Source: Mugil cephalus
Taxonomy: Eukaryota > Chordata > Actinopteri > Mugiliformes > Mugilidae
DNA: 64,000 bases
Direction of reading: 5' to 3'
Assembly (NCBI RefSeq): GCF_022458985.1
Contig: NC_061789.1
Location: 11,104,357 to 11,168,356, forward strand
Both the position numbers and the translations under genes were made by a program. A model generated the notes under the pieces. The model was not told the origin of the DNA, made no database searches, and worked only from the letters and a program-made list of their open reading frames with translations. Positions within the stretch are counted from its first letter, which is position 1; every line of letters starts with the position of its first letter. Shown piece after piece: positions 41,028 through 53,174 of the stretch.

Positions 41028-41400
41028 AGGTGCCAACTTGGAAACCCCAGTGATGTGTTGCATGCTGCCTACTGCTGTTGGCTAGGCTAGTTAGCTGGTG
41101 TCTCCTTGCTGGTTGCATGTGGTAGCTGACAGCTAACCCCGCTGGTGTTTTTTTTTTTCCATTTAGTTGGACTGGGTTTCTAAATGTGTTTTAGGGGAGG
41201 GGAGAAGTGTTGGCTGACATGTAGTCGCATATCCCATCACTTCTTACCTTCTGCTGTTGGCTAGACTAGTTAGCTGGTGTCGTCTTGTTGGTTGCTAGTT
41301 GGTAGCTGAGGGCTAGCCTGCTGGTGGGTTTTCAGTTGGCCTGTTTTGCCTCGGATCTTGGCACAAGGGACTGTAACATCTCATCCTGTGTAATAATGAC
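41028..41400 (-). repeat. Dispersed repeat, inverted copy of 20318-20655
   Basis: Reads in reverse complement the same ordered words as 20318-20655: GGCTAGTTAGCTGGTG, TTGGTAGCTGA, GGATCTTGGCACAAGGGA, CATCCTGTGTAATAATGA. An internal duplication (TGCTGTTGGCTAGxCTAGTT, twice) is shared with the partner. Confidence 0.75.
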
Positions 41401-41452
41401 TGCTTTGTATCATAGTGCAGGCACATTTCTCCTGTAATCATGGAAATCATCT

Positions 41453-41787
41453 AAACTTCAACAGGGGGTCCGCAACCACTAGAGAGTCTGTGGAGGCACT
41501 GCAGGGGGGTCGCAAAATCTTTGGTTATTAGAGATTTATATATAATTTAATTTTTTATTTTTTTTTTAATTCCACAAATTTAAATTTCTTTAACTCCACA
41601 TAAACATGAATCCAACATATTTTAGTAAAGAGATAAAGGATAGTTTATTGAATGCAAAATAATGATAATACTGTATATTTCTAAATAGCACTAGGCCAAG
41701 TTTAATATAGAACATATATCGTAAGGGTCCCTGCTTAATCTCTCCATCAGTCTGGGGTCCTTGGTCTGAAAAACGTTGAAGACCTGT
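41453..41787 (-). mobile_element. hAT-like MITE, copy C
   Basis: A full-length inverted copy: CAACAGGGGGTCCGCAACC at the left, the core with AATCCAACATATTTTAGTAA in reverse, and CGTTGAAGACCTG at the right. About 335 bp, close to the inferred unrearranged length of this family. Confidence 0.8.
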
Positions 41788-44700
41788 GATCTAAAGGGGC
41801 TATATTATGCTTATTTATGGGATCACCCTTTTAAGGTGAAGCCCATCTGTTCATCTTCAATTTAGAATGCTCTGTTTTCATGCCTGTTTAAAGAAACACA
41901 AAACCAAAAAAAGAAAAAAAAAGTTTACTCTGATTGGCTGCTGGCCCTCTTCATTGTTGGAGAGGGGCTCGGTCAAATGCTTTGAACATGGGTTGTGCCA
42001 AACTAAGCAGGCACCATCAAACACATGCAAATGTGTTAGATGGTGATGTAGATAAGTAACAAACTGCTAAAAGGCCTGTTTGAGAGCGGTGTCAATACGA
42101 GAGGCGTGGACTGGGTGTTTTGTAACTTTGCAGATTTCTTAGTTGCACAAAAAAAAAAAACATATAACACAAAAGTAAAAGGGAAAACCCATATGCACAA
42201 TGTGACCTGTTTAAAATCAGGCTCTATGCAGATGACATGCATTTTTATCTAAGTCAAGTCTGTGTGCCTAGACACGATGTAATACACAATGTTATTTGGC
42301 CATGTGTGTGCAATGATAAAGTGCCTTTCAAGTTCACTCAGAGAAAGTACCAAAGATTCCACATCTCATAAACTCCAAATGACCTCTTCTTCAACTGCAA
42401 ACTCTTAGTTATAGATTCTATAAAAGATAACAGTGCACTTTTCATGACTGGCATGGAAAATAAATGCCTAGCATGAAAAGTATCATTAACTAATCATGCC
42501 AGTGTGCACACTAAAAGTGAGCTGCACAATCCTTCCGAAGTTTTCTAACTATCTGCAATTTCTAGACAATAACAACAAACTCTTGCTTCAGAATTCCCAA
42601 GAAAAAGCTTAATGTTTTCACAGATTGAAAGTAAAGGTTTTCAAGTTGCAAAGCTTGAATCTGACCTCAGATTGAAATCAAATCATCAAGGGCCACATAT
42701 GAACTGAAACCAACGCTCTTCTCACTGTGGCTGTATTTGGCAGGCATCTCATTTGACTCCTGGCGTGAGCAGCATAAAATGGAGTCGAGCTCCTCTTGAT
42801 GTGCACGAAGACAGGCATGTCAGCGCACTGTGGTTCTTGTGGTGGGGGGCTCGCAACCTTCTCCCAGGGGCTGTCAGGGAGAGCAGACGCGAGGAGCGCA
42901 GGGAGCCAAGGCGGGCTGGTGGGTTTGGTGGGTTTCTGTGTCATTTGTTTTTGAGGGGTACAGGGGCTTCTTGTTCCCCCGATGGTGGCAACAAAACTAC
43001 CTTTCTAGGAACCTGAAACCCGGGGAGGAGGGAGGAAAGAGATGTATGCTCAAAAGCTCTTTTTCCTTTTGCTTTGTTTCAGAGTTCAATTCTGTCTACA
43101 GTATGGTAAATATGTGGGTGGGATATGGGTACAAAGCAGGACACCAGTTAGATTACGCGAGGAAAATATTCATACATTTTTATGTCTTCTTCTCAAAACT
43201 AACAGTTCAAATCCCACCGTAGGTTTTCTGTAATTCTTTTCACACACATCACACTATGTCTATTTAAAAGATCACAAAGGAAAGTTTGCTCATACCAGAA
43301 TCGTTTTATTCGTAGCTGTGCAGGTCCTTTCCAAAACCTTTACCAAAATTACAAGTAACTCTGATGATATCACAAGTATGTATAGTTTTAGTCTGTGTTT
43401 CTGACCGTGGGAAGGTGTTAAGTTCTAATGCGGTAATGCTGATGTATCATTTTAAAATGTATATAAGGATCTCTTTGGACCTGACTCTTACCACAGACTA
43501 TAAGTTATAATAAGGTAACATTATCTCAACCATTACCAATGCCACTGTCATCTTTAAAATCTCCAACTTAATGAAAGTGAAATAATAAATTGCTGGAATA
43601 CGTTTTTTTGCCCTCCATGTGGCGATAATTTGTAATGCAAGCAATTTCAAAGCAAGCAGAAGAAAAAAAGGTGTCACTTAGCAAAAGAGAACAGTAAAAG
43701 TTATGCACAAAATGTTGGTGTCTTTCGGTTCCTTGTTTTGGTTTCTCAGAACATGTTGGATAGATACAAACAAGATACAACAAGATTAAAAGTGCCACTA
43801 CTGAAACAAGTTCCAGATGTTTCAAATATTAAAAGCAAACATGCAACCATGTTAATTAATAATGTAAAACATGTCAAAATATAGCGTAGACGATGTCAAT
43901 AAGTAACGTGAATAAAGTAATGTAAATGCTGCACCAAGCAGCAAAGCAAGCAGAGCTCCCCCTGGTGACTGGCTGCAGTATAGGTCATAAGCTCCACCTC
44001 CACAATGTTAGTGGATGGGACCTCGGCCAACCTGAAACCTGAAAGTACAAGTACAAGTAGAAACGGGATGCAATATAATGGTGACTAACAGTTGCCATGC
44101 CAACCACTCCATAAAGCAGCCATGTAGGGCTGTGAGAGTTGTAGTAAAAATATATATATAAAAAATGAAGTACAGTGTATAATCCAACATTTCCTTGTAA
44201 CTGGTGCAGGTAGAACAGAGCGTAGTATTAGTAAACCTTGCCTGCCCAGTTTGGCCTTCGCTATTTATTGGTGCACTTCCATTACTTTGATGGTAGGGTG
44301 GCGCTGTTGAGCTCCTGCCTTTTCAAATCCTATGAGGTGAAGACGACCAGCAGCAAGTAAGAGGATGCAGATGTATGTTGTATGATTGAAGTCTGTATGA
44401 TTAATGGGGCCATGTTTTGTCCTGTTCATTCCACTAGTTTATTTCCCATACTGACGGGCATGTTTTGTCCCATGTTACTTTGCCTATTGCCCTAAATGTC
44501 TTTGTATTTGAAGATATAGGTCCAAGGCCTAGTAATGATCAAAAACTGCAGTTCCTCAAGTGGCCACTAGATGCTTGAATAGTGAGTCAACCCCCGTTGA
44601 CCCCCGTGTTAAAATGTCACACGTTACAGCACAAATAAATATGTTTACAGCTTTTGGTCTTGGTCTTTATTAAGAAACTTTCCCCCCTCATGATAATTGT

Positions 44701-46301
44701 GGTAAAGTATATTAAGGCTTAAAGTTATAAATCATCTAGGGTGTGGCCACTCTGACAGATGGGGGCCACCCACACTGAGTTTCAAAACCACTCTTCAGGA
44801 AACGTATGGACGAGCGTTCACCAATCTTTATACCACCTCATATGATGTTGTTGCGGTACTTGAGTGCTTCGTTGTCTCCTAATATGAATACAGATGGGTT
44901 TACAGTATAATAAATAGTCCCTAACATTAATGAAAAGCACAAGACAGACCAAGAAAAAAAGGAAAAAAAAAAAACCTAATCTTGGACCAGATCAAAAAGA
45001 AGCAGTGGTACAGTGAACCCACAGCTTAACAGTGTCAAACATCAGACACAATCTAAGATCATGTTTACAGGCATCTGTACCTTCAGCATATGCCTTTGTT
45101 GTGCACATTTAATGACATCATTACTCCAATTACAGGCGACCTCGGGTTCAGGCCGCAGTCTCAGCTCTTTGGTGTTTATCTATGTAGCTGCTGTGGCTGG
45201 TGGCTCACGGTGGTTTCGTTCAGGGGACGAAATGAAGTGCTGTGCCATTTTCTCACGGCCAGCCGCTTCTCTTGCATCCTCTAGTCTACCCCCACCCACC
45301 CATTTTACACTCATTTTCTCACAACTTTTTAACTTTCTCTCACTTCGGCTGACTACGGGTGAAGCTTAAAACCAGTGCAGGACTTTCTTTTCCTTGTTAG
45401 GCGAGGGAAATGAGTTTCTGGTGTCGCTGGTAATTTCTAGATGTGTTTGACAAGTTGAATAAGCATTTCACAGAGTAAATAACATAAAATGGAAGTAGCA
45501 GTGGTGGCAGGAAGACACATGCTGCTTTGTGCTATGTGAAAGCTAAATCTATATTTACTTAAGCCATGGGAACTGTGGACGGTATCGTCTCTGGATACCA
45601 TATTATATTGCAGGTTTGTGTACACAAGTAAAGCCGCAACACTCTCAGCTAGGCCTCTGCCACCCACTGAACAGGAAATAAGAATTTTGCTGAGGCATTT
45701 TTCTTTCTATGTTACGGCTTATCGCATCCTCCTACACTATTCAATCAATTGCTTTCAAATCTCACAGATTCAGATTGTAACCACTCTTTTTTATTTTTAT
45801 TTTTTTTAGTTACTCAACTGGTTTGATGAAACCCCCTTCGCTGTGGCATGTTACTTTCGGCTCCGGTGAAACAAAGGACAGTGGAATTATGGTGGTGAGG
45901 GTGATATTGATTATGGGTAACAGCTTCTCATCCACAGCCAACAAATGGGCATCCCCACTCCCACACATGCAAGTAACTGAGATTTGTCTCACAGTGACAA
46001 AACAGGGTTACAGAAAGGTAAGAGGGTGTGAGAACGCTTTCATGGCACGGTACCCAAGGCAGCTGCAGCCCACATCTGTGGATATGTAAAACAATAGGTA
46101 CGCAATGAAAGGTGGATGCTTTCTAATATAACAGTCCTGCACAGTTGAGCTAAATGCTAGCGTGCTAGCCTTGTTAGTAGCACGCTAGGCAGAGACCTTT
46201 TGAAAATTTATGACTGTTTTAATGTTCAGTTTTTGTTGAAAGAGTATCAGGAAGGTGGTTAATTCAACTGTGTCATCAATTTGAGGATGTATTCTGTAGT
46301 T

Positions 46302-46791
46302 CAGGGGTCTTCAATGTTTTTCAGGACCCCCAAACTGATGGAGAGATTAAGTAGGGACCCCCTACCTACTATATGAGTTCTATATTAAACTCGTCCTAGT
46401 TTCGCCCTATTTATAAATATATAATTTTACATTCAATATTAAGCCATAACTCATCCCTTTACTAAAATATGTTGGATTCATGTTAAGGTAGATTTAAAGA
46501 AATTTAAATTTGTGGGGGAATTTTCTTTTTTTTTTTCTTCTTCTTTTTTTTTAGTATAAAAAAATATATAATCAACTAAAGAAATTGCAACCCCCATGGA
46601 GTAAAACCCCCCGTGTAGACCTGTGCCTTATCCCTTTACGAAAATATGTTGGATTTGTGTTAGTGTAGATTTAAAGAAATTTAAATTGCTGGGGAAAAAT
46701 TAAAAATATATATAAAAATATCTTATCAACCATAGAAATTGCGACCCCCCCCTGTAGTACCGGCTCACGGACCCCCTGTTGAAGACTTATG
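46302..46791 (+). mobile_element. hAT-like MITE, copy D, with 8-bp target duplication
   Basis: The left end CAGGGGTCTTCAATG and right end TTGAAGACTTATG are inverted repeats. They are flanked by CTGTAGTT (46294-46301) and CTGTAGTA (46792-46799), an 8-bp target duplication with one mismatch, as expected for hAT. The 3' half is duplicated: the segment TATCCCTTTACxAAAATATG through ATATAAAAATAT occurs twice, so the element is 490 bp instead of about 300-335 bp. No coding capacity. Confidence 0.85.
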
Positions 46792-46813
46792 CTGTAGTAG
46801 GGTCATTCCAGTG

Positions 46814-46863
46814 GATGTTATGGCTAGGCTAATGCAGTTTAGCATTAGGCTAGCCATAACATC
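46814..46863. repeat. Near-perfect palindrome, 22-bp arms, 6-bp loop
   Basis: Left arm 46814-46835 (begins GATGTTATGGC), loop AGTTTA 46836-46841, right arm 46842-46863 (ends GCCATAACATC), with a single mismatch between the arms. CAGTG/CACTG just outside extends the stem past a bulge. It begins 15 bp after copy D of the MITE. Confidence 0.9.
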
Positions 46864-48199
46864 TAGCCCACTGACAGCACAACAGAGTACAATAGTAGTA
46901 CAAACTGCCACACCAAAGTGGAAACACACTTGACTCCACAGCAGCATCAGTGTGGAAGTTTTGAGGGTTCAAGCTATAATCTGAGCTTTGTACACATCTT
47001 TAAAGTGCCTGAGGTCTGAGCTGAGATCAGCCAATAAATATTAAGTGTTTTCTGTCTGTAACAGAGACATTACAGCTTGTTCCATCAGCCTTGACCACAG
47101 CCTTCAAACCAAAAACCAAACAGTTAAATCAGCACCTCTCTTGGTTAAAATAAATCTTCATGAATATAAGATTTAGTGCAGGACTGTTATCTTAGAATGC
47201 CTTCATTTTCACTAGTGTTCCTAATGAAGAGGCAAGTGGCAACTTCTAGCAACGACCAGCTGCAACTACTTAAACGTTGCTACTCACTTTAGTCGATCTT
47301 GTTTAGACTGTTTAGTATAAAGCCGAGAAAACCCACTGATTAAAAATACTGGCCATCTGAGGAGAAACGCTAGGTCTACAGCAAGCTTGCGATGTTTTTT
47401 CTTTTTTTTCTTTTTGTATTTTATTTTTTGTATGACATGGACGTGTGACTCCTGTCACATAACACAACCCCACCCAAAACATCCCTGCCTATGGGCACGG
47501 GTGTGTGAGAGTGCATCAGTGTGAGTGTATATGGCAGATGAAAAGGTGTGAAGCCGCAGGCCTTTTCACAGCAGAACTTTGAAACCGAGGGTGTTCGTAG
47601 GATATTGGCCCCTTGTAATGTTGATCTTGCCACACCACAGCCCTGCTATCTAATTTTAAAGCTGTGTTTCCCTGAAAGAGATGAAGGATGACTATCAGCA
47701 GTGAGCTCATGGGACCTAATGTCCTCAAAAAAAAACAATAGTGACGAAATCTTCAAACACCTTTACTGAATTTCTATGAAGAGATGAGACACGTGTTAAC
47801 GTGTCTCATTAGTTCTATAGTTCTATGTTAATGCTCTGGTCAAATGTTTTTTAACCGCCAGTGAAAACGAATGAACGCTAAATAACATCTTAGCTTCATG
47901 AACAAAATAGCAGAGAGCTGTTTGATGCTGTGTATTTGGAGGCAGTGGTTTGTACTACTATTGGACTGTAGTGTGTTGTACTGAACAGACATACTTTTAA
48001 TTCAACACCATGAACCATATCCTCAAATGACCACGCAGTTGACCTTTCTGACATTCTTTCAGATAATTTCGTTCAGGAACTTTTATTTCCAACAGCTTGT
48101 CGTGACCATGACTTCACAGGGTATCTTACTAGCATGCTGCTAACCGTGTTAGCATGCTAGCATGTAGCTCATTATGACAATACAAGGCCTTTCTGGGAA

Positions 48200-48520
48200 A
48201 CTTTTGTGTCTTGCGTTCACATGTGGATGTTACTTACACCCACCTAGACCAGACCAGACACCCCCACCCTATAGCAGTGACACGGCAGGATGCAGCCTGA
48301 CTCACACACAAAAACAGTTTAGGTGTTGACCTGGCCTCCAAAGTCACTAGATCCCAAACTAACCAAGTATCTGTGGGATGACAGAGACCCTGTCCCCTCT
48401 GCCCATAGGACCCAAAGGCCCCCCACTAACAACAGCCTGTTACCAGACCTGACAGGACACCTTCAAAAGGCCCATGTCCATTCTCTGATGAATCACAACT
48501 GTTTCTGAGAAATGTTAGAA
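48200..48520 (+). mobile_element. DNA-transposon fragment related to 60931-61105
   Basis: ACATGTGGATGTTACTTACA, ACCTAGACCAGACCAGACAC and GGCAGGATGCAGCCT match, in reverse complement, the words at 60931-61030. Downstream ATCTGTGGGATGACAG resembles a decayed transposase (CATCTGTGGGATG context). No open frame. Confidence 0.6.
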
Positions 48521-49625
48521 AGATTGTCATAGTGTTATGTCTGGTCTGTATTAACCTTGCACTTCAGAGGGCACACATTGAAATACTTGGAAATTCAAAA
48601 TTTCAACCCTTGTGAAATTTTTCAGAATTTTTAATTTTCATGGTCAGAGTCAATGAAGTTACTAAATATGGTCCCTTGCCCCATAAAGTGCTTTAGAGAG
48701 CAATGCTTCTTGTTTTCGTCCTTTTATTTTTTTTTTATTTTAATTTCTATTTTTCCTGTTTTGTGGTGATACCTATATAAATGTTGTAAAGATTAACTGT
48801 GTTCTAGTCATTTGCAGTATGTTTAACAGACTGCACTAGTCTTAACTTACTTTTACAGATTTTACGCAAATTATACACACCTGTCCAGATAAAAACTTTC
48901 AACAGGTCTGATTCTTTATAATGTTTATTTGATTTTGAAGTCTGCATTTATTTACAGCTGGTGTTCTCTGGTGCCATGTTTAGACTGAAATGACACGTTA
49001 AATAACTGTGTGTGTGCCACTAGATGGTGAAAACGTGTTATAAAAAATAATTCCCATTGTCCCTCACAGTTACACACTTTATCTTGAGATTTGTCTCGTG
49101 CATCAGTCTCACTTGCACATACCGTTTGCCACCACCCGCTGCAACTTCCACAACACTCTCTGTCTTTCTTTGCTCGTTGAAACCCCATGCTCCACACAAC
49201 ACAACACACATTTCACACTCACAAAACACACGCACACACGCACAACAGCTGTGCGGAGGAGATCTCATTGTGGTTCATTGTCAGTTTGAGTCTTTGCTCC
49301 AGATTCCTAGCGGCACAAATACAGAGGAAACAACGCACAGACTAAATATTGTGTGACCCTCCTACGCACATAAACACACACAAGTACTCAAATGAAAAAC
49401 GGCCTAATTTACGTAGACGGTCTACAGGTGCGTTCACACATTCAACAATAAATGACTAACACAGATATCATTTGTGTCACATCAGTCTAGTGAGTTCTGT
49501 CACTGTGGCTGGATCTGGACCTGGATCTGTAGAGATGCTGCATGACTCACAGTAGACTGACTTTAGCGGCCTCTGCTGGACAATGTTGTGTTTACAACCC
49601 AGCAGAGTGGTACATAGAATAAGTC

Positions 49626-50560
49626 AGTTTTATTTATATAGCGCCAATGACAATACAAATCGTCTCAAGACGCTTCACAAAAACCAGCCTGCAACCTCCA
49701 GATCAGCCTGAGGGTGACGGTGGCAAGGAAAAACTCCCTTTTAACAGGAAGAAACCTTGAGCAGAACCCAGCTCATATGGAGGGACCAATCTAGGTAGAA
49801 ACAGAGTAGAGAGAGAAGAAGAACAGGAGAAACAAGATAAACAAACTTCTGTCCTAGATACATACATCAAGCTGAAGGAAACGTGTAGGATCTAGCAATA
49901 TAGCACATAGCTGATGATCTATGAGACAGTTTGTGAGTATGACAGGAATCTTGGGCAGGTTGGTGAATTGTTCATCCAGGTAGGAGTGGACGACTGGAGG
50001 AGGACATGATGACAGCACTCCAGACCATGAAGACTGGGCTGGTTGATGAGGCCATGGCACGGAGGGGAGGGGAGAGAGTGACACACAGTGGTAAGTAAAT
50101 TATAAAAGATAAGAAATAAAATGATAAGATATTAGAAGACAGGAGCCAGAGAACAAAGAGGAGAGGACATGTCCTCAGTGCATCGTCCCCCTGCAGCCTA
50201 GGCCTATAGCAGCATAACTAAGGGATGGTTAAGTCCAGCCCCAACTATAAGCTTTTTCAAAAAGGAAAGTCTTAAGCCTGACCTTAAACGTAGAGACGGT
50301 GTCCACCTCCCGAACCCAAACTGGGAGCTGGTTCCACAGGAGAGGAGCCTGATAGCTGAAGGCTCTACCTCCCATTCTACTTTTAGAAACTCTAGGAACC
50401 ACAAGTAGACCTGCACTTAGAGATCGTAGTGATCTGTTGGGACAGTATGGTACTATGAGGTCTTTCATATATGATGGAGCTAGGCCTTTCAGGGCCTTGT
50501 ATGTAAACACTTTATCTAAGTAACTTAATGTAACTAAACTCAACTTAAACCCCAACTGAA
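49626..50560 (-). mobile_element. L2/CR1-type LINE, 3' end
   Basis: On the minus strand 50555-50229 encodes the C-terminus of a non-LTR reverse-transcriptase polyprotein: VFTYKALKGLAPSYMKDLI, then RSLRSLSAGLLVVPRVSKSR, RAFSYQAPLLWNQLPVWVR and STFKVRLKTFLFEKAY. It is followed by a roughly 600-bp untranslated tail ending in TTTATTTATATAGCGCC-type sequence in reverse near 49626. It is 5'-truncated, as is usual for LINE insertions. The frame is open over about 100 codons, so the insertion is fairly young. Confidence 0.85.
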
Positions 50561-52139
50561 CTGTACGGGAGCATTACTATTAATGTTGGCAGAATAGTCT
50601 AGGAGATCAAGAATAAGTCTTATAATAAGTCTTATTTGGTTATAACCCCCCCCCTTTTTTTTTGTTTTTGCTTCATTTGTGGTCTTGTAAAGACCACAAA
50701 TTTGAGATCTGATTTTATAATGAGTGTTCAGGAGTGTAGCACTTCTCCAATTTTCTAATACCAATGTGCCTCATTAGGTTTGGGAATAAGGCATCATCAG
50801 GAGCATCATTATACTCTCCTCCCATGACCGCATGAGCATTGTTGTGTTTGAGTGTTTCTAATCTCATACATAGCTGTGTCAACATGACTTTTGCTTGTTA
50901 CACTGATACATGTCACAAGCTATAAATAGGAGTTATCTAAATTGAAAACTACAATAATCCACCTGCACCCGCATGAGGTCAATAATTCAACTATATTAAC
51001 TTTACTTTTGAGTAGAATGGCGACCCCTGCTGACTGAGGAGAGGCATGATCATAGTTCCTTGACAAAATCAAGTCAAGCATTTTGTCTTCTACATAGCAT
51101 AAATATGGATTCTCTTTTTACATTTTAAGAATAGTCTGTTAACCAAAAATAAAAACTAGCAAAGCAAAAACTCTTAAATAGAGAATTTTATACATTAGCT
51201 AACCACCAAGAAGGAAACTCTGAACATAAATACCTGAAACATATCCTAAATTCTTAATTTCAACCCATGTAATGATTTATTAACATGAATTAAAGATGAA
51301 AAACTTACCAATTTAGTGATTCTTACACATCATGCAGTGTGACTTATACACCATCAAGAGAACAGAAACCTGCCAATTTGATTTTCTTTCCAGTCACATG
51401 TGGCTGTGTTAGCAGGGGCCAGAGTTTATTCCTGTTTTTTTCTCTCCTGTCACGTTAAGTTTTCCAGCGGTTGGAGATCCTTTGCCCTCATGACCTCTGT
51501 GTTGAGAGAACCCCTCCAAGCCTTGAATCTGACATTGCACTTGGTGAACTGTATCATGACTTCTCTTTTGGTCATCCAACCATGTGCACTGCAACCACTA
51601 TGCACCCAAGTCACTTTAGTCATAAAGTACTCGGTCAGAAGGATGCGTCTTCCAAACTATGCGGTAAAATGACTTGAAATATTAAACACTTATAGTACAG
51701 GCCACTGTAAACAAGAAACAAGTAAAGGGATTGGCAAACACATGAAGGAAAGGGTTTTATGTCAATATGAAAATGAAGAAATTGTCCAAGTGTCAGGACG
51801 TTTGGTTGATTTTGTCATTAGTTTTATAATATATATAACGTGAAATGTCATGAGAGGCAGTGAGTCTTTGATTTGGCAAACCTATGATGAAAAACTTTTA
51901 TTTCATAGTTTTCAAATCTGAACCAGAGTTCACCAAATAAATTATTATTATTATTTTGTGATTCAAACATTTTGGGGGCTCACAGCACCTGTACCGTAAG
52001 CGCACGAGTAGACACGCAAGAAAACCCCAACCAGGGCTGTGTTGACTGGGAATCTGCAAACTACGTCTCGCATACCCACGGCGTAGACTATAAAATATGT
52101 AAAACAACTCTACAATCTATGGACCGCAGACAAATGTTT

Positions 52140-52656
52140 GCATGTACCGGAAGTCGCGTGACGTAATGAGTTTTATTTACAGGAAGTGCTCGGGGTAGCT
52201 AGCCGCAAAAGATGAATGTCTTTGGTGTATTTTAATCAGTCAGTTTTAGCCGACGTGGTTTGGAGCGAGCGCACATTACACCCGGGCTTCAATAAACATC
52301 CCAACCACTGGACTCAAGGACGAACCCATTCCCGTGAACAGGCACATCTGGATTGGGGCTAAGCTAACTCGTGGCTAGTGAATTTCCTCCTGCGCCGCCG
52401 ATCAGCTGATTCACTCACATGACCTTCCTCCCTTTCCAGTTTCGGGCAAGTCATGTTTACTGGCGCCCAGAGAGTAACACGGAGAATCGTTTTAAGACGA
52501 CGGAAACCAATATGGTAGAGGTAGTTTAGGGACCTTACGCAGCGGATGAAGGGACAGCGGCCGGTCACAAAGAGCTAAATATGTTCCTGGAAACACACTG
52601 AGTCTGCACGAAGAGGAGCAGACAAAGGGTTAGCTAAGCGACTCCGGCATTTGTTG
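52140..52656 (+). promoter_or_regulatory. mfsd11: mfsd11 promoter and noncoding first exon
   Basis: CCGGAAGT (52147-52154, ETS class) and TGACGTAA (52159-52166, CRE class) lie 5 bp apart. A second AGGAAGTG is at about 52180, within a CpG-richer block with no TATA box. TTTGTTG|GTGAGT at 52656/52657 is a strong donor for a 5' UTR exon, joining the acceptor before 53155. Such ETS/CRE promoters are typical of broadly expressed genes. The start site is inferred. Confidence 0.55.
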
Positions 52657-53174
52657 GTGAGTTGTTTGTTTTGTTACAGCTTCATATGCGAAGCTGCTCT
52701 TCTGTTTCTTGTGATCGGACTTGTGATTCTCTTGATCCTCTCATCTTGCTCTGCGTTTCAAGAGAAAGATGGGTCACGGCTTATGACATAACTCTTATGA
52801 GGCTCATAAAAAGGAATCCCGTCGACCATGTTTACAACAGGACACTCCAGTCAAGTACTACTTTAAAGGCAGACCTTCAGTGCTTGACACTTTCTACATC
52901 ACAGCTCATTGAGTTGGTTGGTTGTGCTCTACTGAAATGACAATTCATCAAGCTAAAGATGAATGAATTTAATGAATGAATGTGATCATTAATAAACGTC
53001 GTCCCCGTGTGTTTGCGTCAGCCTGAATGGAAAAAAAGTTTCAGGGGCATCTCCTGATTTGTACTTCCTCTCTTTGTATTCACAGATGTGCTCTCCACTC
53101 CAGTAGATATCTTCTTTTTTTTTTCTTTTTTCCTTGTTTGTTCACTTCCTCAAGGAATTTAAGTATACGCCAAA

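Larger units (their letters stand above)
38661..52140. other. Gene-poor interval between gfi1b and mfsd11
   Basis: In about 13.5 kb I found no exon chain with matched splice sites and protein-like sequence. What can be recognised is repeats: hAT-like MITEs (39739, 41453, 46302), an inverted dispersed repeat (41028), an L2-type LINE 3' end (49626-50560), a DNA-transposon fragment (48200-48520), and simple tracts such as (TC)n at 39031-39048. The longest open frames (about 60-130 codons, for example 42830-43222) lack homology that I recognise and look like chance. Regulatory elements for either neighbour could be present but are not identifiable by eye. Confidence 0.6.

Noticed and set aside
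42678..43222. Overlapping open frames of 85-130 codons on both strands
   Set aside because: No recognised domain, no matched splice sites and composition driven by a GC-rich block. Treated as chance.
46157..46188. CTAGCGTGCTA...TAGCACGCTAG inverted repeat
   Set aside because: Belongs to the abundant GCTAGC-type low-complexity words of this genome; arms of only 11 bp.
47784..47809. Short inverted repeat ATGAGACACG...CGTGTCTCAT
   Set aside because: Ten-bp arms are not unusual in 64 kb, and there is no poly-T or other context to suggest function.
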